Shown one piece after another: positions 48,446 to 55,546 of a stretch of 55,546 nt of DNA. Origin of the DNA: Eubacterium sp. (lineage in GTDB: Bacteria > Bacillota > Clostridia > Lachnospirales > Lachnospiraceae); contig JAFZRN010000001.1 in the NCBI GenBank assembly GCA_017619835.1, forward strand, positions 1 to 55,546, in the 5' to 3' direction. The position numbers and the translations under genes were made by a program. How positions within the stretch are numbered: position 1 is the first letter of the stretch; every line of letters begins with the position of its first letter. The notes under the pieces were generated by a model that saw only the letters and a list, made by a program, of their open reading frames with translations, ran no database searches and was not told the DNA's origin.

Positions 48446-49375
48446 TTATCCGTGTCTTTCGATCCAGTCTATAATATCATCATATACTTTTTCTTTATCG
48501 ATCTCATTCAGGATCTCATGTCTCATTCCGGGATAAAGCTTGCATTCGGTATCGGCAACACCGGCTTTAACAAGCTGCTGATATACCTTCTTTACTCCCT
48601 TTCCGAGATTACCTACGGGATCATTTTCACCCGATATGATAAATATCGGAAGGTCCTTCGGAATCTGGTCTATATTCTGCTTCTGATTAACGAAGAGAAC
48701 TGTTGAAAGAAGAGCTTCATATCCATTAAGAGTGAACATGAACTGGCATCTTGCATCATTGTTATAGAATTCCATGATCTCGGGATCGCTGCAGATCCAG
48801 CTGCTTTCGGGGTCGATTCCCTCGGTATCGAACTTCTTATATGCACCTCCGTAGGTCATGTTCCGGATCATTGTGCTTCTGTAATGCCAGCCCTTGGCCT
48901 GAGCCTTTGATCTTACGAGCATAAGACCGCTTCTTACAACCACATCGGGTTCACTGCCGGTACCTACGATAATGGCTCCGGTTAAGCCTTCTCCCTTGTG
49001 AGAGAGGTATCTTCTTAAAAGATAGGAGCCCATGCTGTGTCCCAGCATGTAATAGGGAAGTCCGGGATATGTTTTCTCGGCAATCCTTCTAAGTTTATGG
49101 ATGTCCCTGACAAGAGATCTTGCAGGAGCGATATCGGATATATAACCCCAGTCCTCAATGCTTCTTACCGACTGTCCGTGTCCGAGATGATCATGTCCGA
49201 AAACCACAAACCCCTTCGTGGTAAGAAATTCGGCGAAATTCTCATATCGTTCTATAAATTCTACCATGCCGTGGATAAGCTGGATCACTGCCTTAGGCTC
49301 GCCTTCGGGCTTCCAGACAACGGCATGAATGGTCGTAATACCGTCTGAAGAAAGAAATGTAAGATTCTGTTTCAT
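48446..49375 (-). CDS. Alpha/beta hydrolase, monoacylglycerol lipase/lysophospholipase type
   Basis: 309 aa, cytoplasmic, no signal peptide. Typical features: oxyanion region IQLIHGMVEFIERYENFAEF, nucleophile elbow LGHSMGSYLLRRYL (Ser), acid ISGENDPVGNLG (Asp) and histidine LYPGMRHEILNE. It would hydrolyse a glycerol- or lysophospholipid ester. GAGGTGG lies 5 nt before ATG 49375; the GTG three codons earlier is inside that site. It is the only complete reverse-strand gene in the right half of the window. Confidence 0.87.
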   Translation of the reverse strand: MKQNLTFLSSDGITTIHAVVWKPEGEPKAVIQLIHGMVEFIERYENFAEFLTTKGFVVFGHDHLGHGQSVRSIEDWGYISDIAPARSLVRDIHKLRRIAEKTYPGLPYYMLGHSMGSYLLRRYLSHKGEGLTGAIIVGTGSEPDVVVRSGLMLVRSKAQAKGWHYRSTMIRNMTYGGAYKKFDTEGIDPESSWICSDPEIMEFYNNDARCQFMFTLNGYEALLSTVLFVNQKQNIDQIPKDLPIFIISGENDPVGNLGKGVKKVYQQLVKAGVADTECKLYPGMRHEILNEIDKEKVYDDIIDWIERHG

Positions 49376-49437
49376 GTTAGCCACCTCAAAAAATACCTAT
49401 AGTTTTAATCACACCACTTCGATTATACAATTATAAG

Positions 49438-49499
49438 TTGTCATTTACAATGTTTTTTGCGATAATAACATTGCGATTTTCTAATCAAACTATTATACT
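49438..49499 (+). promoter_or_regulatory. Two overlapping candidate promoters of the GGDEF gene
   Basis: TTGTCA (49438-49443)-17 nt-GATAAT (49461-49466) and TTGCGA (49471-49476)-17 nt-TATACT (49494-49499). The second would start transcription at about 49506, on or next to the ATG at 49507. Confidence 0.55.
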
Positions 49500-49506
49500 A
49501 ATGCTT

Positions 49507-51051
49507 ATGACAGAAGAGAAAAAGAACAAACTGAATATGATATTTGATACGACGCTTTTCGTAATAAGTATGATACTTCAGGGTGTATCATGGTACCTGG
49601 AGGAACCTGATACGGAGCGTATAGCAGCCATTATCAGGATCGTATCATACTGTCTCTTTACGTGCGCCATTTTTCTTTTGCTTCTTATCGAGTTCCGTGT
49701 TGCAAAGAGGAGGATCGTCAAGGAGCAGGAGAGGATAACCTATGCGCGTATTGCATGCTCACTGGCAGGTGACTATGAGAAGGTTTATTATCTGAATACT
49801 GATGATGACAGCTATGTGGGTTACGGAACCTCCGATGTGGGTGATGAAGAGCTTCAGGTTCTTGAATCAGGCGATGATTTTTATTCTGATGCCAAATTGA
49901 AAACAGCTCGTATTATATATAACGAGGATAAAGATAAGGTCCTGGCTGTTCTTAATAAAGTAAATCTCAGGAAATCATTTGACAATAAAGAAGTAATACA
50001 GCTTAATTACAGACTTCTCGAGGATGGGGAGCCGCTATATTACAGCCTTAAGGTTACCCAGGGACACGGCGAGGATGATAAGTATATCATCATCGGTGTC
50101 AAGAACGTGGATGCCCAGACCAGACGCTCTATCGAGGAGAGCGAGGCGGCCCGCAGGGGAATGACCTACGAAAAGATAATGGAGGCTCTGGCTTCCAGTT
50201 ACGAGGTTCTCTACTATGTTAATCTCGAAACGAATGAATATACCGAGTACAGCTCGACGGAGGCCTACCGCAAGCTTGATATAGGTAATCATGGAAATGA
50301 TTTCTTCGCCGAGACACAGGAGAACATGAAGCGGGATATCTATCCGGATGATTATCAGATGATGGCTGATGTGATGGATAAGAATAACCTTCTGGAAGCG
50401 CTTTCGAGAGATAACTTCATAACCGTTACATATCGCCTTTATATCAACGGTGAGGCGGAGTATGTCAATCTTCGAGCCATCCGCCCGAAGAGTGATCCGA
50501 ATCATATCGTTGTGGGTGTCATTAATGTAAATGAGACAATGAAGCGTGAGCAGGAATATAAGGAACGTCTCGATAACATGATAAATGTTGCCAACAGGGA
50601 TGCGCTTACGGGAGTTAAGAACAAGACTGCTTACAATTCAATGGAAGAAGAGATCAATAAGCTGATCGCTAAGGATGATGCTCCCGAATTCGCGATCGTT
50701 ATATGTGACGTTAATGATCTGAAGGTTGTAAATGATACCAAGGGCCATAAGGCGGGCGATGAATATATCCGCGAGGCCTGCATGATAATCTGCCGTATAT
50801 ATAAGCATAGCCCGGTTTTCAGGGTTGGTGGTGATGAATTCGCCGTTGTGCTTAAAGGTGATGATTTTGAAAACAGAAATGCACTCATGCTTGAGCTGAG
50901 ACAGCAGATCTATTCCAACAGAGAAGAAAACAGAGTTGTTGTTGCAAGCGGAATGAGTATATATGATCCCGAGAAGGATAAAGAGATGGCGAACGTATTT
51001 GAACGTGCCGATCAGGATATGTATAATAACAAACATGATTTAAAAGCTTAG
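49507..51051 (+). CDS. Membrane-bound diguanylate cyclase with tandem PAS-like domains
   Basis: 514 aa from this ATG (an ATG at 49501 is equally possible). Two N-terminal membrane helices (DTTLFVISMILQGVSW and IRIVSYCLFTCAIFLLLLI) precede two similar PAS-like domains at about 80-205 and 215-345. Both contain a YEKVYYLNTDDDSYV / YEVLYYVNLETNEYT pattern, suggesting internal duplication. The GGDEF domain follows: RDALTGVKNKTAYN and FRVGGDEFAVVL (about 440), with the active motif intact. No RxxD inhibitory site is seen five residues before it. It should make cyclic di-GMP in response to a ligand. No ribosome site precedes either ATG. Confidence 0.88.
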   Translation: MTEEKKNKLNMIFDTTLFVISMILQGVSWYLEEPDTERIAAIIRIVSYCLFTCAIFLLLLIEFRVAKRRIVKEQERITYARIACSLAGDYEKVYYLNTDDDSYVGYGTSDVGDEELQVLESGDDFYSDAKLKTARIIYNEDKDKVLAVLNKVNLRKSFDNKEVIQLNYRLLEDGEPLYYSLKVTQGHGEDDKYIIIGVKNVDAQTRRSIEESEAARRGMTYEKIMEALASSYEVLYYVNLETNEYTEYSSTEAYRKLDIGNHGNDFFAETQENMKRDIYPDDYQMMADVMDKNNLLEALSRDNFITVTYRLYINGEAEYVNLRAIRPKSDPNHIVVGVINVNETMKREQEYKERLDNMINVANRDALTGVKNKTAYNSMEEEINKLIAKDDAPEFAIVICDVNDLKVVNDTKGHKAGDEYIREACMIICRIYKHSPVFRVGGDEFAVVLKGDDFENRNALMLELRQQIYSNREENRVVVASGMSIYDPEKDKEMANVFERADQDMYNNKHDLKA

Positions 51052-51062
51052 GAGGAGACATT

Positions 51063-51947
51063 ATGAGCGACTATGTATTAAGTGCATGTGCGACCTGCGA
51101 CCTTACACCGGAATGGATGGAGAAGAGGGGTATGAACTATATTCCTTTTAATGTGACTCTTGACGGTGAGCAGATCAAGGACGATATGGGAAAGACACTT
51201 TCCCCGCGTGAACTTATCAAGATGATGCAGGCGGGATCGGATGCAAAGACTTCCCAGGTCAGCACGGGCGAATATATCGAATACTTCAAGAAGTTTCTTG
51301 ATGAGGGTAAGGATATCGTTCATGTATCTCTTTCAACAGGTATATCGGGTACATATCAGAGTGCTGTCATTGCAGCACAGGATCTGATGGAAGAGTATCC
51401 CGACAGAAAGATATATACCATAGATTCACTTGCGGCTTCATCAGGCTATGGTCTTCTTATGGAGCTTGCAGCCGATAAGCGTGATGAGGGACTTTCTGCT
51501 GAAGAGCTTGCTAAATGGATCGAGGATTATAAGCTTAATGTGATCCATCTGTTCTTCTCAACGGACCTTTCCTTCTATATAAAGGGCGGCCGTATCTCCA
51601 AGACAGCCGGAACAGTCGGTCAGGTTCTGAATATCTGTCCGTTCCTGGATGTGGATGATCAGGGAAGACTTACTCCGAGAGAAAAGATCCGTACAAAGAA
51701 GAAGGTCATCAAGCGTATGGTCGAGAGAATGACAGAGCTCTGTGATGACGGCCTTAATTATTCAGGCAAATGCTTTCTTAGTGATACTGATTACGAGCTA
51801 GGAAGCCATGTCATCAGTCTTATTGAAGAAACATTCCCGCAGCTTAAGGGTAATGTACACCGTTTTGATGTAGGATGTACTATAGCAAGCCACACAGGCC
51901 CCGGTACCGTGGCACTGTTCTTCCAGGGAAAGAAGAGAGAAGGATAA
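51063..51947 (+). CDS. DegV-family fatty-acid-binding protein
   Basis: 294 aa. DegV (FakB) proteins present fatty acids to the kinase FakA for phosphorylation. The fold is shown by the N-terminal DYVLSACATCDLTPEW, DAKTSQVSTGEY, VSLSTGISGTYQSA (ligand carboxylate contact) and C-terminal IASHTGPGTVALFFQG. GGAGGAG precedes the ATG; it starts 11 nt after the cyclase stop, so the two are likely co-transcribed. No fakA is in the window. Confidence 0.9.
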   Translation: MSDYVLSACATCDLTPEWMEKRGMNYIPFNVTLDGEQIKDDMGKTLSPRELIKMMQAGSDAKTSQVSTGEYIEYFKKFLDEGKDIVHVSLSTGISGTYQSAVIAAQDLMEEYPDRKIYTIDSLAASSGYGLLMELAADKRDEGLSAEELAKWIEDYKLNVIHLFFSTDLSFYIKGGRISKTAGTVGQVLNICPFLDVDDQGRLTPREKIRTKKKVIKRMVERMTELCDDGLNYSGKCFLSDTDYELGSHVISLIEETFPQLKGNVHRFDVGCTIASHTGPGTVALFFQGKKREG

Positions 51948-51995
51948 ATCTGTTTTATATATAAGCGGAGATTCATATAAAGAGAGGAAAAAGAA

Positions 51996-53084
51996 ATGAG
52001 CAAGATTATATTAACAGGTGACCGCCCCACAGGAAAGCTTCACCTCGGTCACTATGTAGGTTCTCTTAAGAGAAGGGTTGAACTTCAGAACTCAGGTGAG
52101 TTCGATAAGATATTCATCATGATCGCCGATGCACAGGCGCTCACCGATAACTTTGATAACCCCGATAAGATTAGAGACAATATCATCGAGGTTGCACTTG
52201 ATTATCTTTCGGTAGGACTTGATCCCGCCAAGACAAATATGCTCATCCAGTCTGTTGTAACAGAGCTGACCGAGCTTACATTCTACTATGCAAACCTCGT
52301 TACGGTTTCGAGACTTGAGCGTAACCCCACGGTTAAGACCGAGATCAAACTGAGGAATTTTGAGACCAGCATTCCGGTTGGTTTCTTTACCTATCCCATA
52401 AGCCAGGCATCAGATATCACAGCCTTCAAGGCTACCACGGTTCCCGTTGGTGAGGATCAGCTCCCGATGATAGAGCAGACCCGTGAGATCGTAAGAAAGT
52501 TCAATACAACATATAACTGTGATGTTCTGGTCGAGCCGGATGCACTTATCCCGAAGAACAGCGTATGCTCACGCCTTCCGGGTACAGACGGTACCGCAAA
52601 GATGAGTAAGTCTCTCGGAAACTGTATCTATCTTTCAGATGACGAGAAGACAGTTAAGGAGAAGGTAATGAGCATGTTTACCGATCCTACACATATTCAG
52701 GTATCAGATCCCGGTCATGTGGAAGGAAATGCGGTATTTACATATCTGGATGCATTTGCAACTGATGAAGATTTCGCGGAATTCTGTCCGGATTACAAGA
52801 ACCTTGATGAGATGAAGGAGCACTACACAAAAGGCGGCCTCGGAGACGTTAAATGTAAGAAGCTTCTCTTCAATGTCATCAATAAGGAACTTGCTCCTAT
52901 CAGGGCGCGTCGTGCCGAATTCGAGAAGGATATCCCGGCAGTTTATGAGATACTTAAGAAGGGTACAGAGGCTGCAAGAGAAGCAGCTGCACAGACTCTC
53001 AGCGAAGTAAAGGGTGCTATGAGGATCAATTATTTTGATGATGAGGCACTCATTCAGGGTCAGCAGGAGAGATATAATGGTTAA
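51996..53084 (+). CDS. trpS: Tryptophan-tRNA ligase
   Basis: 362 aa, a class I synthetase. [14 protein letters not shown] is the HIGH-type motif and AKMSKSLGN the KMSKS motif; [15 protein letters not shown] contacts the substrate. GAGAGG precedes ATG 51996. There is no T-box leader in the 48-nt upstream gap, which is worth noting as Firmicute trpS genes often have one. The last codons overlap the start of the next gene by 8 nt. Confidence 0.95.
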   Translation: MSKIILTGDRPTGKLHLGHYVGSLKRRVELQNSGEFDKIFIMIADAQALTDNFDNPDKIRDNIIEVALDYLSVGLDPAKTNMLIQSVVTELTELTFYYANLVTVSRLERNPTVKTEIKLRNFETSIPVGFFTYPISQASDITAFKATTVPVGEDQLPMIEQTREIVRKFNTTYNCDVLVEPDALIPKNSVCSRLPGTDGTAKMSKSLGNCIYLSDDEKTVKEKVMSMFTDPTHIQVSDPGHVEGNAVFTYLDAFATDEDFAEFCPDYKNLDEMKEHYTKGGLGDVKCKKLLFNVINKELAPIRARRAEFEKDIPAVYEILKKGTEAAREAAAQTLSEVKGAMRINYFDDEALIQGQQERYNG

Positions 53085-54963
53085 AAGAAATGTGAAGACC
53101 AAGTTGCTTGGTCTTCTCTTTATTACAGCAATATGCATATCAGTATTAACGGGATGCGGGTCCTTTAAGGAAATCATTTCCAATATGGAGGGCTCTCCTT
53201 CGGATGCTCAGGAGGATTCTCAGGATCTTAAGGACAGGAGTGAATTTCTTGCTTCTCATATGGTGGAGGGCAGGGATGATCTCTTTGACTTATCTGAGTA
53301 TGCAAAGGACGGAGATGCGGAAATATATTATTTCGGGTTCAGGACCGATGATGAGCTGATGCTCATCTATAAAAATATAAGTGATAAAGGCGAGGATTAC
53401 TATGTAAAGGGACTGGATATCATGACAGGTGAGACGAAGGACTATCCATGGACCTGGACTGAAGAGAAAAATGAATATGATTATGTTCCTTACGTGGAGC
53501 TTGTATCAATTAATCCGCTTGTCCTTTACTGTAGTGAAAAAGGAACGATCATAACTCCCGAGAGCGACCCCGCCGAGCTTAAGATCGATCCGGAAAAATA
53601 CTCCGGGGTTACCGTGGTTGACGGGACCTATTATCTGATAGGGACCGGCAATAATCTCGATAAACTCAGTCCCGATGGAAAGATTGAAAATATATACACG
53701 GCGCCCGATAGTCTTGAGTGGATATATCTTGAAAGACCGGAGGAGGAGAATATAATCAAGCTGAGTGCTACGGAACGTGACGGGGAATATCTCTTTATTG
53801 ATTATGATCCGATCGGCAGAGGCGTCAGATATTATACTCAGGACAGAGAGAATGCTAACGTTGTCGGCACTAAGGATGGATGGCAGTATAAGATCGAATA
53901 TAAAGAGGACGACGTTCCCGATACGATAGCACTTACCAATGTAAGGTCCGGTCAGTCCAGAAAAATAAAACTGGATGAAAAGATTCAGGGGCATGGCTAT
54001 ATAGATCTGACTCAGGGAGCTTTATCGGATAACGGTCTTTTATTCGGAGTAGCGGAATTTGAGAGTAATCCCCATGAGATATTTATATGGGATTATTCCA
54101 AGACGGACCTCGAGAAGACTAAGATAAATGCAAAAGTGCCTTATGAGATAAAGAAGATATCTGTTTATGATCTTCGCGAAAAGGCTGATGAGATAGATGA
54201 GAAGTATGGTGTGACTATTAAATATGGCGATGATATAAGGACATATACCGCCGGCTACAGATTCAAGACCTATAATAACAAGGGGGCCATAATGCAGGCT
54301 ATGAATGTCCTGGATGAATCATTTTCAATCTATCCGGAAGGCTTTTTCGAAACTTTGGAAGAAAAGTTCGAGGAACCGATCTGCTTTACTTTGACGGGTA
54401 CCCAGATTCCGAGGAGTAAAAAGGACAGTATATCATCCTCGGCCGGGCTTCAATCCAATGAGGATGGTGCGATAGTGATCTATCTGGATATCGATACCAG
54501 CTATCTTACAAGGACTACGGTAGTACATGAAATATCACATGTCATCGACCAGAGACTTATAGTAGACGGATTTATGGACGAAGATACCTGGAGCAGCTTA
54601 AATCCTCCGGATTTTGATTATTATTATACATATGTATCAGATGAGGGAGAGGACTATTCCTGGGGAGACTCCGAAGACAGCAACAAATATACTACGATGT
54701 ACGAGAATGCATGGCAGGAGAACTATAAGGATTCCTATTATATAGATTCCTATGCGAAGACATTTCCGACAGAGGACAGGGCGAGACTTTTCGAATATCT
54801 TATTGGTTCGGATGATGATTATTATGATGACTGCTTTAAGAGTGAGCATATTCAGGAGAAGCTGGAATACTACTTTAAAGCATTAAGAGAGGATCTTGCG
54901 ACGGATTCCTGGCCCGAGGAGACCGTGTGGGAAAAGAAGCTGAAACATTATCAGGGCGAATAA
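53077..54963 (+). CDS. Lipoprotein zinc metallopeptidase, anthrax-lethal-factor-like C-terminal domain
   Basis: 628 aa. A signal peptide ends in lipobox VLTGC. Residues about 60-360 are beta-rich repeats, possibly a propeller-like sensor (e.g. [15 protein letters not shown] and [13 protein letters not shown]). Residues about 385-615 resemble the ATLF-type peptidase domain: [16 protein letters not shown], then the zinc motif HEISH (about 484) in [13 protein letters not shown], and a distal [11 protein letters not shown] (Glu about 565) as likely third ligand. Substrate unknown; it should act on the outer membrane surface. AGGAG stands 8 nt before ATG 53077, which lies inside the end of trpS. 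Confidence 0.82.
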   Translation: MVKRNVKTKLLGLLFITAICISVLTGCGSFKEIISNMEGSPSDAQEDSQDLKDRSEFLASHMVEGRDDLFDLSEYAKDGDAEIYYFGFRTDDELMLIYKNISDKGEDYYVKGLDIMTGETKDYPWTWTEEKNEYDYVPYVELVSINPLVLYCSEKGTIITPESDPAELKIDPEKYSGVTVVDGTYYLIGTGNNLDKLSPDGKIENIYTAPDSLEWIYLERPEEENIIKLSATERDGEYLFIDYDPIGRGVRYYTQDRENANVVGTKDGWQYKIEYKEDDVPDTIALTNVRSGQSRKIKLDEKIQGHGYIDLTQGALSDNGLLFGVAEFESNPHEIFIWDYSKTDLEKTKINAKVPYEIKKISVYDLREKADEIDEKYGVTIKYGDDIRTYTAGYRFKTYNNKGAIMQAMNVLDESFSIYPEGFFETLEEKFEEPICFTLTGTQIPRSKKDSISSSAGLQSNEDGAIVIYLDIDTSYLTRTTVVHEISHVIDQRLIVDGFMDEDTWSSLNPPDFDYYYTYVSDEGEDYSWGDSEDSNKYTTMYENAWQENYKDSYYIDSYAKTFPTEDRARLFEYLIGSDDDYYDDCFKSEHIQEKLEYYFKALREDLATDSWPEETVWEKKLKHYQGE

Positions 54964-54975
54964 AAAGAGGTTGAA

Positions 54976-55404
54976 ATGATCTATACGGAACTTACTGAAA
55001 AAGCATTTAAGATAGCATATGATGCTCATCACGGTCAGACCGACCGTAATGGCATCCCTTATATACACCATCCGCTTCATGTTGCCGAGGATATGACGAG
55101 TGAGGATGCCTGCGTCGTGGCTCTGCTGCATGATGTGGTGGAGGATACGGATGTTACGATAGAGGACCTGAGACGGGAAGGCTTTACCGAGGAGCAGCTG
55201 ACGGCCGTGGAATATATGACTCATGATCCCAAGGATGATTACTTTGATTATGTCAGCAGGATCAGGGAAAATGAGTTGGCCAGGGAAGTTAAGCTTGCGG
55301 ATCTGAGACATAACATGGATCTTACGAGACTTTCAAAGGTGACCGAGAAGGACCTTAAGAGAGTGGAGAAGTATAAGAAGGCATATAAGATGCTGACAGA
55401 ATAA
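54976..55404 (+). CDS. Small HD-domain phosphohydrolase (SpoT/MESH1-like)
   Basis: 142 aa. It has the HD-type metal site: HH at 31-32, HD at 52-53, ED at 56-57, and LADLRHNMD near 110. The pattern matches the (p)ppGpp hydrolase half of Rel/SpoT and MESH1, without synthetase, TGS or ACT parts. It could degrade (p)ppGpp or another nucleotide. AGAGG precedes the ATG. It follows the metallopeptidase by 12 nt. Confidence 0.83.
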   Translation: MIYTELTEKAFKIAYDAHHGQTDRNGIPYIHHPLHVAEDMTSEDACVVALLHDVVEDTDVTIEDLRREGFTEEQLTAVEYMTHDPKDDYFDYVSRIRENELAREVKLADLRHNMDLTRLSKVTEKDLKRVEKYKKAYKMLTE

Positions 55405-55428
55405 AAAACAGCCCGAGGGCTGTTTTTT
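55404..55428. terminator. Bidirectional terminator
   Basis: AAAAAACAGCCC-G/A-GGGCTGTTTTTT, symmetric, between the HD gene and the convergent 3D-domain gene. Confidence 0.92.
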
Positions 55429-55546
55429 ATTCTTCGATTATATATACTTCCGCAACGCGGCGTCCGAAGTTGATCGCCGTACTGTAGTCGGATACGAATA
55501 CGTCAATTACGTTATTTGCCATTCCGCCGGTATCTTCAACTACATA
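55427..55546 (-). CDS. 3D-domain wall hydrolase, C-terminal 39 residues only
   Basis: The reverse strand carries an open frame from the window edge to a TAA at 55427. It reads VVEDTGGMANNVIDVFVSDY followed by AINFGRRVAEVYIIEE. This is the end of a 3D (three-Asp) domain, as in YabE/YuiC-type and MltA-like wall-active proteins; EDTGG and IDVF hold two of the three Asp residues. The rest lies outside the window, so the full architecture is unknown. Confidence 0.82.
   Translation of the reverse strand, partial: YVVEDTGGMANNVIDVFVSDYSTAINFGRRVAEVYIIEE

Noticed and set aside
51948-51995. T-box leader before trpS
   Set aside because: Only 48 nt lie between degV and trpS, too short for a T-box, and no specifier or terminator structure is visible.

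Overview
The window looks like a chromosomal segment of a Gram-positive member of the Clostridia, most likely a Lachnospiraceae relative of Butyrivibrio or Pseudobutyrivibrio. This is judged from gene content: an L10-leader/rplJ-rplL unit, rpoBC and rpsL-rpsG-fusA-tuf on one strand, DUF6062, DUF1846 and PfoR-type genes, many secreted lipoproteins, and strong Shine-Dalgarno sites. The genus is an inference. No tRNA, rRNA, CRISPR array, insertion sequence or phage gene was seen.

Layout. (1) 1-1536: the 3' end of a wall-anchored Pro/Thr-repeat surface protein. (2) 1600-3988: a divergent MocR/PdxR-type regulator and pyridoxal kinase pair. (3) 4110-11232: a tight five-gene run of serine acetyltransferase, P-type Ca2+-ATPase, a DUF6062 protein, a PfoR/EIIC-like membrane protein and a DUF1846 protein. 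(4) 11362-18768: a six-gene cluster with a large solute-binding lipoprotein, two sugar-type ABC permeases, a HlyD/MacA-like adaptor, a MacB-periplasmic-domain-like protein and a 75-aa protein, with no ATPase. (5) 18785-19964: promoter, L10 leader RNA, rplJ and rplL. (6) 20048-25612: surface cassette A (MBOAT acyltransferase, DHHW/AlgJ-like SGNH protein, Thr/Glu-repeat lipoprotein, secreted transglutaminase-like protein, secreted SGNH hydrolase). (7) 25699-33634: rpoB and rpoC, preceded by a possible 10-codon leader ORF. (8) 33727-40135: surface cassette B (MBOAT, DltD-like SGNH protein, DltA-like ligase, carrier protein, wall-repeat protein, transglutaminase-like protein, Thr/Glu-repeat lipoprotein with an SH3-like domain). 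(9) 40162-44794: rpsL, rpsG, fusA, tuf. (10) 44871-55546: two unknown membrane proteins, guaB, a reverse-strand lipase, a GGDEF protein, DegV, trpS, a lethal-factor-like metallopeptidase lipoprotein, a small HD hydrolase and the end of a 3D-domain protein.

The most striking feature is that the usually compact rplJL-rpoBC-rpsLG-fusA-tuf region is interrupted twice, on either side of rpoBC, by two related cell-surface cassettes. Each has a membrane O-acyltransferase, an SGNH-type partner, a transglutaminase-like secreted protein and a lipoprotein with Thr-Thr-Glu-Ala repeats. Cassette B also has an adenylating ligase and a carrier protein, making a complete Dlt-like set in the order B-D-A-C. 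I infer that these cassettes acylate or aminoacylate a surface polymer and that the secreted proteins act on the wall. The second system worth attention is the importer/efflux-hybrid cluster at 11362-18768.
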